Assembly (NCBI RefSeq): GCF_030908405.1
Contig: NZ_CP133089.1
Span: 1,240,001 to 1,304,000 of the forward strand
Origin: Aminobacterium sp. MB27-C1
GTDB lineage: Bacteria; Synergistota; Synergistia; Synergistales; Aminobacteriaceae
Direction: 5' to 3'
DNA: 64,000 nt
Position 1 is the first letter of the stretch, and every line of letters starts with the position of its first letter. The translations under genes and the position numbers were made by a program. Of this stretch, positions 45,110-54,933 are shown one piece after another. The notes below the pieces were generated by a model. The model ran no database searches, was not told the DNA's origin, and saw only the letters and a list, made by a program, of their open reading frames with translations.

Positions 45110-46619
45110 GTCCGCCTCTCAAGCCATGAAGGATTGAAGGAATTTCCATTGCTATTTCACGAGACAACAATCCATCAATACCTTGTTTTTGAGCAAGATT
45201 GCGACCTGCTCTTCCATGTACCCAGGCCCCTAAAGAAGCAGCATAAAGAGGCGAAAAATGTTGAGCTAAAAAGGTTCCCACAATTCCAGAGAGAACGTCT
45301 CCAGATCCAGGTATGGAAAGTTCGGGGCCTCCTTCTTGAACAACAATAGACTGACATTCTGTACAAATAACAGTTCCGTAACCTTTTAAGATAACTGTTC
45401 CCCATTCATTAGCAAGTTGTCTTGCTGCGTAAAGACGCGAAGAAGCTATATCTTTGGAAGAAATTTCAAGAAGCCTTGCAGCTTCACCTTCATGAGGAGT
45501 TAAAAGAACATCATCTCTTTTTTTGAGTGATGTCCTCAATTCTGCTAGCCAAAACAATCCGTCTCCATCTACAAGAAGAGGATGAGGCCAATTATTCCAC
45601 ATATATTCTATCAAAGCGCCACTCCAACGATCGCGCCCCAGCCCAGGGCCAACGACAGCAGCTGTTCCTCGATCTGCCCAGCAAAGAAGTTCTTCGAAAT
45701 TTTCATGAGCCAAAGGTGTAAAAACGGCTTCTGGAACAAAAGAAGTCCCCTCATTGCACACTTCGTTATTACTTGCGACAATGACAATACCACAACCGCT
45801 CTTAAGGGCCCCTACCGCAGAAAGCAAAGGTGCTCCTCTGTAATGACGACTTCCACCCACTATAAGAAGTGTTCCCCTACCACCCTTATGAAGGGTGCAT
45901 TTCCGTTTCGGCAAAAGATCAATGCTATCTTTTTCTTCCCAGATGCTAAGATTCGCCTTTGGGGGAAGAACAGAAGAAGGAGGAACTCCTATCGATACAA
46001 CATCGACATAGCCCGTATGTGCCGCTGCTGGCATTACTCCCAGCCCCGTCTTCATGGCAAGCATAGTAATGGTAATAGAAGCCGATACACAAGGAGAATA
46101 AATCTCTCCTGTCTCAGCATTAATGCCGCTTGGAATATCAATCGCAATAATATTTTCCTTATCCTCTAACAACGTTATGATTCGTGCAATTTCTCCTCTG
46201 GGATTTCCTCTACTCCCCGTTCCTAGAAGACAATCAAGAATTACATCATTTTCAGATATAGCCAATGTAATCTCTTCGCCTGTCATTGTATCTGAGCAGC
46301 GCATAGGAACATTGAGTTGCGCTAATATATCTAAATTAGTTCGCGCATCACCTTTAATCTTTTCTGGAGGTGCCGTTAAAATAACTGTTGGAGAAAACCC
46401 CCAACGCACAAGATGCCTAGCTATAACATAGCCATCCCCGCCGTTATTTCCAGGACCGGCAAGAACAAGAAATTTTTTGGCACGTGGAAAAAAGCGATGT
46501 GCAGAAATTGCAGCTTCCAATCCTGCATTTTCCATGAGAACTATTCCTGGTATTTTTAAATTTTCTATAGAAAGAATATCTGCTTTCCGAATTACATTTG
46601 GATCATATAGATATTTCAC
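45090..46619 (-). CDS. Bifunctional NAD(P)H-hydrate epimerase / ADP-dependent dehydratase
   Basis: A repair enzyme restoring hydrated NADH and NADPH. The N-terminal epimerase half has IVLMENAGLEAA and LVLAGPGNNGGDGYVIARHL. The C-terminal ribokinase-like dehydratase half has KGGRGTLLIVGGSRHYRGAP, AVVGPGLGRDRWSG, LLTPHEGEAARLL and IPGSGDVLSGIVG with the catalytic Asp. The start is GTG at 46619, behind GGAGGTGG. The longer frame to 46667 lies within acpS. About 509 residues, normal for the fused form (NnrD/YjeF). Confidence 0.94.
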   Translation of the reverse strand: MKYLYDPNVIRKADILSIENLKIPGIVLMENAGLEAAISAHRFFPRAKKFLVLAGPGNNGGDGYVIARHLVRWGFSPTVILTAPPEKIKGDARTNLDILAQLNVPMRCSDTMTGEEITLAISENDVILDCLLGTGSRGNPRGEIARIITLLEDKENIIAIDIPSGINAETGEIYSPCVSASITITMLAMKTGLGVMPAAAHTGYVDVVSIGVPPSSVLPPKANLSIWEEKDSIDLLPKRKCTLHKGGRGTLLIVGGSRHYRGAPLLSAVGALKSGCGIVIVASNNEVCNEGTSFVPEAVFTPLAHENFEELLCWADRGTAAVVGPGLGRDRWSGALIEYMWNNWPHPLLVDGDGLFWLAELRTSLKKRDDVLLTPHEGEAARLLEISSKDIASSRLYAARQLANEWGTVILKGYGTVICTECQSIVVQEGGPELSIPGSGDVLSGIVGTFLAQHFSPLYAASLGAWVHGRAGRNLAQKQGIDGLLSREIAMEIPSILHGLRGGHEKTKS

Positions 46620-46986
46620 CTGAAACCACCTCCACAATAACAAAGGCGATAGCATAGTCACCATCATGAGAAAGACTAATATGTACCGTTACATTTTGTT
46701 CTTCAACCCATTGCTCTATTACAGGCGAAAAACATGGTACAGGAGCGGATGACGTGCGCTGAAGCCAAAATCCTTTAAAGATAACTTTAAAAAAATCAAG
46801 ACCTGTAGCTTTAGCAAAAGCCTCTCGTGCCGCAAAAGATGCCGCAAGATGACGTGCAGGGTTCGCTTTAGACATGGCATAGTCATACTCAGCCTGATGA
46901 AAAACGCGCTTTAAAAGATGCTCGTTATAAAGTAATTTCTCCATTCGAGATATTCGACAAAGGTCAACACCGATTCCCTTGATCAT
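46603..46986 (-). CDS. acpS: Holo-[acyl-carrier-protein] synthase AcpS
   Basis: AcpS transfers 4'-phosphopantetheine from CoA to acyl carrier protein. The 127-residue product begins MIKGIGVDLCRISRM (metal-ligand Asp8) and has AASFAAREAFAKATG with the second acidic ligand, then VHISLSHDGDYAIAFVI. The stop lies 16 bases inside the next gene, as is common for acpS with the hydrate-repair gene. ATG at 46986. Confidence 0.94.
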   Translation of the reverse strand: MIKGIGVDLCRISRMEKLLYNEHLLKRVFHQAEYDYAMSKANPARHLAASFAAREAFAKATGLDFFKVIFKGFWLQRTSSAPVPCFSPVIEQWVEEQNVTVHISLSHDGDYAIAFVIVEVVSGEISI

Positions 46987-47122
46987 AAAAGCCCTCCCCT
47001 TCTCTTGCTTCTTTTATACCACGCTATTTTAAAAAACACCTAATTGGCACAGAAATCTTTTGTGATAGGATACAATTTAGGGTAAAAGAAACTAAATATG
47101 CTGCATGAGGAGGGAAGAAACG

Positions 47123-48178
47123 ATGAGACAGATCCTTTCTCAATCAACACTAGACCAATTAGTGCACCGAGCCGTTGAAAAAAAATATATTTACGGAGCT
47201 GTTTTTTACGTATCATCTGCTGATAAAAGTGTTGATTTAATAAGTGCCTCTGGAAATATGCACGAAGACAGCCCATATTTTATTGCGAGCATTAATAAGC
47301 TCTTTATATCCTCCATTATTCTAAAACTCGCTACAACAAAGACTTTGAATTTAAACGATAAAATTTCGAAATATCTCTCCGATGAAATTCTTCAAGGCTT
47401 ACATGTTTACAGAGGGAAGGAGTATTCTTATACCCTTTCTATTGCTCATCTTATGTCTCAAACATCAGGACTTCCTTGTTACTTAATTGACAAGCAAAGC
47501 GATGGGAAGAAATTCATGGAAGAAATTGAAGCAGGAATTGACCAACAGTGGCCTATTAATAAAGTCATAAAAAAAGTAAAAGGGATGAAACCACATTTCC
47601 CACCTGGAGAAAAAAACCGAGCAAAATACACAGATACAAATCATCAAATTCTAGGGCTCATTATAGAAAATATTACAGGGGAACCTATACGTATCGTTTT
47701 AAAAACTTTATTTCGCGAATTAGGCCTCTCTCAAACCAAGGTATACGAAGAAGGTATAAGTGAGAAATTTATTCCTATCCGATATAAATCTAAAATAATG
47801 CACATCCCCATGTTTCTTAACTCTACACAAAACGACATTATTTCTACAGCAAGAGACCAAATGGCGTTTTTAAAAGCATTTTTCGACGGCTATTTTTATC
47901 CCAAAGAACACCTTTATGAATTAGAAAAATGGAATAAAATATTTTTCCCCTTTTACTATGGTGTAGGAATAGAAAAATTTTCTCTACCCCGTATTTTTTC
48001 TCCCTTCCATCCTGCTTCTGTAATGATAGGACATTGTGGGTCTACGGGCGCAGTAGCTTTTTATATCCCCAAAGAGCAACTGTATATTACAGGAACAATA
48101 AACCAGCAGGCAAAACCGAATGTAGCTTTTCAAACAATGATAGGAATCATACAGGCAACGAAAAAAGCCGTCCTCTAA
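47123..48178 (+). CDS. Serine hydrolase of the beta-lactamase/class C penicillin-binding fold
   Basis: A 351-residue protein of the AmpC/esterase superfamily. The nucleophile motif SxxK is ASINKL (Ser56, Lys59), HLMSQTSGLP (about 109-118) is the familiar block, and the HxG triad motif is GHCGSTG (His304). The YxN motif reads YTD (169-171), with Asp in place of Asn. No signal peptide is seen, so it may act in the cytosol. ATG at 47123 is taken because GAGGAGGG stands before it; an earlier ATG overlaps that site. The substrate is unknown; peptide or ester hydrolysis are both possible. Confidence 0.82.
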   Translation: MRQILSQSTLDQLVHRAVEKKYIYGAVFYVSSADKSVDLISASGNMHEDSPYFIASINKLFISSIILKLATTKTLNLNDKISKYLSDEILQGLHVYRGKEYSYTLSIAHLMSQTSGLPCYLIDKQSDGKKFMEEIEAGIDQQWPINKVIKKVKGMKPHFPPGEKNRAKYTDTNHQILGLIIENITGEPIRIVLKTLFRELGLSQTKVYEEGISEKFIPIRYKSKIMHIPMFLNSTQNDIISTARDQMAFLKAFFDGYFYPKEHLYELEKWNKIFFPFYYGVGIEKFSLPRIFSPFHPASVMIGHCGSTGAVAFYIPKEQLYITGTINQQAKPNVAFQTMIGIIQATKKAVL

Positions 48179-48192
48179 CGAAGACGGCTTAA
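48165..48192 (+). terminator. Terminator of the serine hydrolase gene
   Basis: AAGCCGTC (48165-48172) pairs with GACGGCTT (48183-48190); the stem spans the stop codon. AATTTCT follows on the plus strand. Confidence 0.6.
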
Positions 48193-48203
48193 TTTCTCTA
48201 AAA

Positions 48204-48278
48204 TGGTGGGTGGTAGAGGATTCGAACCTCTGACCTCTTCCGCGTCAAGGAAGCGTTCTTCCCCTGAACTAACCACCC
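48204..48278 (-). tRNA. tRNA-Val (anticodon GAC)
   Basis: A 75-nucleotide cloverleaf with encoded CCA. The acceptor is GGGTGGT/ACCACCC, the anticodon stem CTTCC/GGAAG encloses TTGACGC giving GAC, and the T-loop region is GAGGTTCGAATCCTC. It is transcribed from the consensus promoter at 48290-48318. Confidence 0.95.
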
Positions 48279-48289
48279 GACGAAACGGT

Positions 48290-48318
48290 ATTCTACAGGT
48301 CTTGGCCTGAAATGTCAA
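48290..48318 (-). promoter_or_regulatory. tRNA-Val promoter
   Basis: TTGACA (48313-48318), a 17-base spacer and TAGAAT (48290-48295) lie 11 bases before the tRNA 5' end. It is the same pattern as at tRNA-Leu. Confidence 0.88.
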
Positions 48319-48353
48319 TAACATAAAAGAGCTAAAAAGGAGTTAAACTAGTT

Positions 48354-49166
48354 TTAACTGTTCTTCTTTTTCTCTCCCAACTCTTTTCCTCGGCGTGTAG
48401 CTTCTGTAATGGCACGTATAAAAGCTGCTCGGACTGCCCCTTCTTCCAATTGATAAAGCCCTTCAATAGTTGTTCCTCCCGGAGTGACAACGCCGTCTTT
48501 AAGATCCGCTGGGTGCCTTCCTGTGTCTAAAACCAACTTTGCAGCCCCAATCATTGTAGCGGCTGAAGCCTTCAATGCTAAATTCTTAGGAATTCCAACA
48601 CGGAGTCCTCCGTAGGTCAACGCTTCAAGCACTGTAAACATATACGCCGGCCCTGACCCAGATATACCCGTAATAGCATCAAGATTCGGTTCTATTGTTT
48701 CTTCACTTTCTCCCAAAAGATCAAAGAGAGATTTCGCGACGTTTCTATCTTCATCCGTTGCACCCAAAGATGATGTATATGCTGTAAAAGCAGCATTAAC
48801 AGATGCGCAAATATTTGTCATTCCTCGAATCCATCGAGCCGCTGGTGCTGCTTCCATAAGCTGTTCCAAACGTAGGCCAGCTGCCATGGAAAAACAAAGT
48901 TTATTCGATAAATTCGTAGCTAAAGAGGCAATTACTGGTAATTGAATATGAGGTTTTAAGGCAAAAACGACAACATCTGCCCTATTAATCGCTTCCTCAC
49001 TATCAGCAATGTAATGAACGCCCTCTTTCTCTAAGGCTTCCACTTTCTGTCTATCTTTGTCATAGGCAAAAACAGTGCATTTCTTATGGGCCCAACCCTG
49101 TGCCACAGAACCGCCCAACATTCCAGCACCAATGACGGCTATTGACTCTACATTTTTATTCACCAT
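48354..49166 (-). CDS. proC: Pyrroline-5-carboxylate reductase
   Basis: ProC reduces pyrroline-5-carboxylate to proline with NAD(P)H. The product has AVIGAGMLGGSVAQGW (about 11-26), VVVFALKPH, the ITGISGSGPAYMF block and TPGGTTIEGLYQLEEG near the C-terminus. ATG at 49166 is favoured by its distance from AAGGAG; an ATG two codons earlier is closer than usual. It overlaps the end of rlmB by 11 bases. A weak hairpin (AGTTAAA/TTTAACT) around the stop, followed by CCTTTTT, may end the transcript. Confidence 0.95.
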   Translation of the reverse strand: MVNKNVESIAVIGAGMLGGSVAQGWAHKKCTVFAYDKDRQKVEALEKEGVHYIADSEEAINRADVVVFALKPHIQLPVIASLATNLSNKLCFSMAAGLRLEQLMEAAPAARWIRGMTNICASVNAAFTAYTSSLGATDEDRNVAKSLFDLLGESEETIEPNLDAITGISGSGPAYMFTVLEALTYGGLRVGIPKNLALKASAATMIGAAKLVLDTGRHPADLKDGVVTPGGTTIEGLYQLEEGAVRAAFIRAITEATRRGKELGEKKKNS

Positions 49167-50037
49167 GACCATCTACTCCTTTTCCCCTGGCCCACTCAAA
49201 CATTCCCAGTGCCGCAGCAACACTGGCATTGAGAGAGCCGGTTTTGCCCGTTATAGGAATACGAACTAACATATCACATCGTTCAGCAACAAGACGGGAC
49301 AATCCCTCTCCTTCCGCCCCAACGACAAAAACAGCCTTATCAGGATAAGTTGCTTCCCAAAGTGTCTGTTTTGCATTATGGTCAAGACCTACAACCCAAA
49401 ACCCTTCGCCTTGAAGCTGCACAATCGTCTGCGCTATATTTGTCACAGAAATCATGGGGAGACGCAAGGCTGCCCCCGCACTTACTTTGACAACAGTTCC
49501 TCCTGGCAAAGCAGAACGTCTTTTAGGATAAATAACAGCTGTTGCTCCAGCAGCTTCCGCAGATCGAATAATAGCACCTAAATTATGAGGATCAAGGATA
49601 TGATCAAGAACGACAAGAAGAACTGGTGTCTTATTGGATGCAATCGTTGGTAAAAAATCATCCAATTCTAATTGATCTACAGCAGTAATCTTAGCTACGA
49701 CACCTTGATGATTCTCTCCAATACACATAGTATCAAGAACCATCGGTGCAACCTTTTGAAACGTTACTTTTGCAGAACGGGCAAGAGTTGTCACTTCTCC
49801 AGAAAAAGATGGGTGAACTCTCTCAGAAATCCATAATTTCAGACACTTTTGAGGAGAATAACGCAATAAATCAAGAATGGGTTGACGCCCCCACATAAGG
49901 TCATCTAGTTGCTGCTCTCCTTGTTCTTTATTTTTTTCTTTGCTTTTGTCTTTGTTTTTATATATATCACGATGTCTCGTATCGCGATCTTTAGAATTCT
50001 TAAAACTTTTCGTGTTACGATGCTGTTTTGCGCTCAT
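49156..50037 (-). CDS. rlmB: TrmH/SpoU-family rRNA 2'-O-methyltransferase (RlmB-like)
   Basis: A knotted-fold RNA 2'-O-ribose methyltransferase. After a lysine-rich N-terminal tail (to about residue 45) comes the substrate-binding domain (LMWGRQPILDLLRY) and then the SPOUT domain with LVVLDHILDPHNLGAIIRSA, VFVVGAEGEGLSRLV and RIPITGKTGSLNASVAAALG, the three family motifs. ATG at 50037 is chosen over two earlier in-frame ATGs because GAAAGGG stands at a suitable distance. RlmB (23S G2251) is most likely, though group 3 TrmH proteins include other sites. It overlaps the uvrA 3' end. Confidence 0.9.
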   Translation of the reverse strand: MSAKQHRNTKSFKNSKDRDTRHRDIYKNKDKSKEKNKEQGEQQLDDLMWGRQPILDLLRYSPQKCLKLWISERVHPSFSGEVTTLARSAKVTFQKVAPMVLDTMCIGENHQGVVAKITAVDQLELDDFLPTIASNKTPVLLVVLDHILDPHNLGAIIRSAEAAGATAVIYPKRRSALPGGTVVKVSAGAALRLPMISVTNIAQTIVQLQGEGFWVVGLDHNAKQTLWEATYPDKAVFVVGAEGEGLSRLVAERCDMLVRIPITGKTGSLNASVAAALGMFEWARGKGVDGHGE

Positions 50038-52855
50038 AATGTTCATCCCTTTCAAGCTGTCTGGCATATTCATGAAGATATGCAGACGTGTATCCCTCTC
50101 TGCTCTTTATTATTTCTTCAGGAGTTCCTTGGCAGACTATTTTTCCTCCCTCCATACCACCCTCGGGCCCCAAGTCGATAATGTAGTCAGACGATAACAA
50201 AACATCCAAGTTATGTTCTATCGTTACAACTGTATTCCCCTGATCGACTATTCGATGCAAAATCTGGAGCAATTTCTTTACATCGGTATAAAAAAGCCCT
50301 GTTGTTGGTTCGTCAAGAAGATATAATGTCGGCCCAGTAAAACGTTTACTTAGTTCTTTTGCTAATTTTACCCTTTGCGCTTCTCCCCCACTCAACGTTA
50401 ATGCTGACTGGCCCAAACGGATATACCCCAAGCCCGCATCTTGTATGAGGGCTAGTTTTGAAGCTATTCGAGGTATATCTTTAAAAAACTCTGATGCCTC
50501 ATCCACTGTCATATTAAGAACATCTGATATATTCTTCCCTTTATAACGAACTTCGAGCGTTTCTCTATTGTACCGTGTACCTCCGCAAACCTCACAATCT
50601 ACATAGACATCGGGCAAAAATAGCATGGAGACCTTGACAGAACCAGCACCGCCGCAAGCTTCACATCGTCCCCCACGAACATTAAAACTAAACCGCCCAG
50701 GAGCATAACCTCGTATTTTAGACTCTGGAAGCTCAGCAAAGAGTTCCCGAATAAGAGTAAAAAGCCCTGTATACGTTGCGGGGTTCGACCGCGGAGTCCG
50801 CCCAATAGGACTTTGATCTACAAGCACAACATTTTTAAAGACTTCGGCGCCTTCTATTTTAAGGTGTTTTCCTGCCCTCTCTCTAAAATCTCTGTCAAGA
50901 ATACGCTTCATTCCTTTATATAAAACATCGTAAAGGAGGCTGCTCTTTCCCGATCCCGAAACCCCGCTAATGCATGTAAAAACACCAACTGGTATAGGAA
51001 CATCAATATTTTTCAGATTATGATGGGCAACTTTTTTTAGCGTGAGCCAATTGGAAGGTCGCCTGAGATTCTCTCTCCGAACACATCCCGACACCTCTCC
51101 TCGAAGATATGGACCTGTCAAAGCCTTGCTGCTTTTAACCTCTTCTGCCGTTCCAGAATTAATAATTTCTCCACCTAATTCACCAGCCCCAGGCCCCATT
51201 TCCACAATAGCATCAGCTGCAAGCATTGTTTCCCTATCATGCTCTACAACAACAACAGTGTTGCCCAAATCCCGAATAGATCTGAGAGTGCGCAAAAGAC
51301 GATCTGTATCTCTAGAATGAAGACCTATCGTCGGCTCGTCAAGAACATAAAGAACGCCGCTAAGCTTCGAACCTATCTGCGTAGCCAGACGAATACGTTG
51401 ACTCTCTCCTCCACTTAGAGTATCGGCTCGTCGTAAAAGGGAGAGATAACCCACTCCCACATCAATAAGAAAAGAAAGCCTCTTTTCGAGTTCAATCATG
51501 ACTTGCCCCATGATTTTCTTTTCATTATCAGTAAACTCCATCTCTTTCAAAACGGGCAAAAGCCGGTCAACTGGCATTTCAACGAGCTCTCCAATAGTGT
51601 AATTTTTGAGCTTTACCATCAAAGCTTCTGGACGAAGACGAAGTCCGTGACATGTTTGACATACATCTTCTATACGATATCCCGCTAACTCGTCCATGAC
51701 ACTTTCAGATTCAGTCTCTTTCCAACGATTTTCAAGCCAAGAAAGCAACCCTTCGTATTTTCCCATATATTGACGACGTTCTCCTCGATCCGAAAAAAAC
51801 ATTGGAAGCCGCTCGTCACTACCGTACAGGATAAAATGCCGAACTTCTTCGGGAAGCTTTTCATAAGGCAAAGACATATCCCATCCTTTCGTCTGGGAGA
51901 AGGTGTAGAGTTTACTCAACATATAGTGTTTTTTCTTCCAAGGAAGAAGTGCGCCTTCTTCAACCGAACGGACTGGGTCTACGGCATGTTCCTCACAAAA
52001 ATGCTCATGGCTGCCTAGTCCAGAACACTCTGGGCAGGCTCCGAAGGGGCTATTGAAGGAAAAAAGTCGTGGCTCTATTTCTGGAAGAGAAATGCCACAA
52101 TCAGGGCACGCATAATTTTCTGTAAGAAGCTGCTCCTCTCCCCCCTCTGTAACGAGCAGAACATAGCCGCCAGAGAGAGAAAGAGCAGATTCGACAGCTT
52201 CGCTGATGCGGCCTTTACGATCTTCCAGAACCTTTAAACGATCTATAACAACTTCAATAGTGTGTCTCTTATTTTTATCAAGAGGAATTTCTTCTTCAAG
52301 CCAAAAAGTAGTGCCATCCACTCGAACTCGCATAAACCCTTTTTCTCTATTTTGTGCAAAGAGATTTTTAAACTCGCCTTTTTTCCCTCGAACCTGAGGG
52401 GCAAGTATTTCTAAACGCTTTTCTGGATAGTTGCGGAAAATAATATCGACAATTTCATCTAAGGAATGCCTGACCACAGCCTTTCCACACGATGGACAAT
52501 AAGGAATTCCTAAACGGCCATAAATCAATCGCAAATAGTCGTAAACCTCGGTAACTGTTCCCACTGTTGAACGAGGATTATGTGAAGTTCCTTTTTGTTC
52601 AATGGATATAGCTGGGGATAGACCTGATATATCGTCTACATCTGGTTTCTTTTGTACACCAAGAAATTGTCTTGCATATGCAGAAAGAGATTCAACGTAA
52701 CGTCGTTGCCCTTCCGCATATAACGTATCAAAAGCTAAAGATGATTTTCCTGACCCCGAAGGCCCGGTAATAACTACTAATTTATTCTTTGGAAGTGTAA
52801 CGTTTATATTTTTGAGATTGTGCTCTCTTGCTCCTCTTATGCTGATGAGATGCAA
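50015..52855 (-). CDS. uvrA: Excinuclease ABC subunit UvrA
   Basis: UvrA finds bulky DNA lesions and loads UvrB. The 946-residue protein has two ABC ATPase modules: Walker [10 protein letters not shown] (31-39) and [10 protein letters not shown] in the second half, signature motifs [12 protein letters not shown] and [12 protein letters not shown]. Zinc-binding cysteine motifs CPDCG...CPECSG and CEACG...CEVCGG are present. TTG at 52855 begins [16 protein letters not shown], in line with the family start, with GGAG upstream. This start lies 74 bases inside uvrB. Confidence 0.96.
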   Translation of the reverse strand: MHLISIRGAREHNLKNINVTLPKNKLVVITGPSGSGKSSLAFDTLYAEGQRRYVESLSAYARQFLGVQKKPDVDDISGLSPAISIEQKGTSHNPRSTVGTVTEVYDYLRLIYGRLGIPYCPSCGKAVVRHSLDEIVDIIFRNYPEKRLEILAPQVRGKKGEFKNLFAQNREKGFMRVRVDGTTFWLEEEIPLDKNKRHTIEVVIDRLKVLEDRKGRISEAVESALSLSGGYVLLVTEGGEEQLLTENYACPDCGISLPEIEPRLFSFNSPFGACPECSGLGSHEHFCEEHAVDPVRSVEEGALLPWKKKHYMLSKLYTFSQTKGWDMSLPYEKLPEEVRHFILYGSDERLPMFFSDRGERRQYMGKYEGLLSWLENRWKETESESVMDELAGYRIEDVCQTCHGLRLRPEALMVKLKNYTIGELVEMPVDRLLPVLKEMEFTDNEKKIMGQVMIELEKRLSFLIDVGVGYLSLLRRADTLSGGESQRIRLATQIGSKLSGVLYVLDEPTIGLHSRDTDRLLRTLRSIRDLGNTVVVVEHDRETMLAADAIVEMGPGAGELGGEIINSGTAEEVKSSKALTGPYLRGEVSGCVRRENLRRPSNWLTLKKVAHHNLKNIDVPIPVGVFTCISGVSGSGKSSLLYDVLYKGMKRILDRDFRERAGKHLKIEGAEVFKNVVLVDQSPIGRTPRSNPATYTGLFTLIRELFAELPESKIRGYAPGRFSFNVRGGRCEACGGAGSVKVSMLFLPDVYVDCEVCGGTRYNRETLEVRYKGKNISDVLNMTVDEASEFFKDIPRIASKLALIQDAGLGYIRLGQSALTLSGGEAQRVKLAKELSKRFTGPTLYLLDEPTTGLFYTDVKKLLQILHRIVDQGNTVVTIEHNLDVLLSSDYIIDLGPEGGMEGGKIVCQGTPEEIIKSREGYTSAYLHEYARQLERDEHYERKTAS

Positions 52856-54833
52856 CTCGTTGCCACTCCTTCCCTTTCGAATCTGTTAATATATCACGAA
52901 TTTGCGCCGCTTTTTCAAAATCAAGTTTTTCAACAGCTTCCCACATTAATCGCTCAAGATCAGCATGGGTATATTCTTCTATGTCCTTTCCTCTCTTTTT
53001 ACCTCGTTTACTCTTAACTAATTCTATATCCTCCATAAGCTCTTCTGGCAAAAGACTTTGTACCGACTTATAAATAGATTGAGGAATTATTCCATGCTCA
53101 TCGTTAAAGCGCATCTGTATCTCTCTACGACGCCGCGTTTCCTCCACAGATGTTTTTATACTTTCAGTTTTTTCATCGGCATAAAGAATAACTTGCCCGC
53201 CAATATTCCTCGCAGCCCTTCCCATAATCTGAATGAGCGAACGATGAGACCGCAAAAATCCTTCCCTATCAGCATCAAGGATAGCAACTAACGATACTTC
53301 AGGGAGATCCATACCTTCTCGTAACAAATTAACTCCTACGAGTACTGAAATCTCTCCGTTTCGAAGATCTCGGATGAGTTCAGCCCTTTCAAAAGTATTT
53401 AATTCAGAGTGTATGTACTTTACTCTAAACTGAAGTTCTGCAAGATATTCAGCCAAATCTTCAGATGACTTCTTCGTTAAAGTTGTAACAAGTGCTCTTT
53501 CACCTCGTTCAGTTACTTCCCGAAGTCTATTAACGAGATCATCAACTTGTCCCGTTGCTGGACTTACAATAATTTCAGGGTCGACAACTCCCGTTGGTCG
53601 TATAATCTGCTCTACAAGACTACCAGACACTTTACGCTCCCAATCCCCTGGAGTAGCTGAAATAAAGATAGCCTGATGAAGATTTTTTTTAAATTCCTGC
53701 CAGTTCAGAGGCCTATTATCCAAACAGGAAGGAAGGCGGAATCCATTCTCAACTAAAGTGAGTTTTCTGGCTCTATCTCCATTGTACATTCCTCGCACCT
53801 GAGGAAGCGTAATATGAGATTCGTCGATAACCATAATGAAATCATCAGGGAAAAAGTTAAGGAGAGTTCCAGGAGGCTCACCAGGCTTACGACCATCAAG
53901 ATAACGAGAGTAATTTTCTATGCCTGAACAATATCCTGTCTCAGCCAACATTTCCATATCGTATCGAGTTCTCATTTCTATACGCTGTGCCTCAAGGAAT
54001 TTTCCCTGCGCTTTAAAAGAAGCAACCTGTTCGTCCAACTCTTGCTGGATCTGGTCCATAGCCTTATCAATGGCATCCCTGCTTGTTATATAGTGTTGAA
54101 CGGGGAAAACTGAAGCCTTTTCTAAAGACCGTAAAGAATGCCCGCTTACGGGATCAATGTCATCTATTCGTTCTATTTCATCGTCATAAAAAGCAATTCT
54201 AATGGCAGTCTCACTATAAGACGGATAAATCTCTATAACGTCGCCTCGTGCCCTGAATTTACCGGGCTCAAGAATCATATCATTTCTAGCGTAATAGTTA
54301 TCGAGTAATCGTTCCATAAAATTGCGACGATCCCATTTTTCACCAACAGAAAATGGGAAGATAACCTCTTCGTACATTTCCTTTTTTCCCAAGCCATAAA
54401 TACATGATACGCTCGCAACAACAATTACATCTCTTCGCTCTATGAGAGCTTTCGTCGCTGCTAATCGTAATCTTTCAATACGATCGTTAACGGAGGCATC
54501 CTTTTCTATATATGTGTCACTTGACGGGATATAAGCTTCGGGCTGGTAATAATCATAATAACTTACAAAATAATGAACTGCATTGTCAGGGAAGAATGAT
54601 TTAAATTCAGAGTAAAGTTGCGCAGCTAAAGTCTTATTATGTGCAAGGACAAGAACTGGACGATCGAAGTGGGCTAAAACATTGGCAACAGTAAAAGTCT
54701 TACCACTTCCGGTAACCCCTAAAAGGGTTTGGAATCGTGTATTTTTCTCTATGGAAGAAATTAATTGTTCTATTGCTTCAGGCTGATCCCCTGAGGGAGG
54801 CCAATCAGATCTCAATTTAAAAATTTCAGCCAT
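52782..54833 (-). CDS. uvrB: Excinuclease ABC subunit UvrB
   Basis: UvrB verifies damage and positions UvrC. The 683-residue product has the helicase P-loop [10 protein letters not shown] (about 39-48), the beta-hairpin motif [26 protein letters not shown] and the C-terminal UVR domain [17 protein letters not shown] basic tail of about 20 residues lies in the region overlapping uvrA. ATG at 54833 follows AAGGAG and GGGAG sites. Confidence 0.97.
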   Translation of the reverse strand: MAEIFKLRSDWPPSGDQPEAIEQLISSIEKNTRFQTLLGVTGSGKTFTVANVLAHFDRPVLVLAHNKTLAAQLYSEFKSFFPDNAVHYFVSYYDYYQPEAYIPSSDTYIEKDASVNDRIERLRLAATKALIERRDVIVVASVSCIYGLGKKEMYEEVIFPFSVGEKWDRRNFMERLLDNYYARNDMILEPGKFRARGDVIEIYPSYSETAIRIAFYDDEIERIDDIDPVSGHSLRSLEKASVFPVQHYITSRDAIDKAMDQIQQELDEQVASFKAQGKFLEAQRIEMRTRYDMEMLAETGYCSGIENYSRYLDGRKPGEPPGTLLNFFPDDFIMVIDESHITLPQVRGMYNGDRARKLTLVENGFRLPSCLDNRPLNWQEFKKNLHQAIFISATPGDWERKVSGSLVEQIIRPTGVVDPEIIVSPATGQVDDLVNRLREVTERGERALVTTLTKKSSEDLAEYLAELQFRVKYIHSELNTFERAELIRDLRNGEISVLVGVNLLREGMDLPEVSLVAILDADREGFLRSHRSLIQIMGRAARNIGGQVILYADEKTESIKTSVEETRRRREIQMRFNDEHGIIPQSIYKSVQSLLPEELMEDIELVKSKRGKKRGKDIEEYTHADLERLMWEAVEKLDFEKAAQIRDILTDSKGKEWQRVASHQHKRSKRAQSQKYKRYTSKE

Positions 54834-54884
54834 GATGTACCAACTCCCTTTCTCCTTAGTCTATCATTCATGGCAGTAAAAAAA

Positions 54885-54914
54885 AGCGTGCCTGCAAGGA
54901 GTAGCAGACACGCT
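54885..54914 (-). terminator. Terminator of the tilS-hpt-ftsH operon
   Basis: AGCGTGCCTGC (54885-54895) pairs with GCAGACACGCT (54904-54914), and the minus strand continues with eight T. It lies 20 bases after the ftsH stop. Confidence 0.9.
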
Positions 54915-54933
54915 TAAGGTCGTTAAAGTAAAA

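Noticed and set aside
45582-46169. A 195-codon open frame on the plus strand
   Set aside because: It is antisense to the NAD(P)H-hydrate repair gene, with no plausible start site or family.
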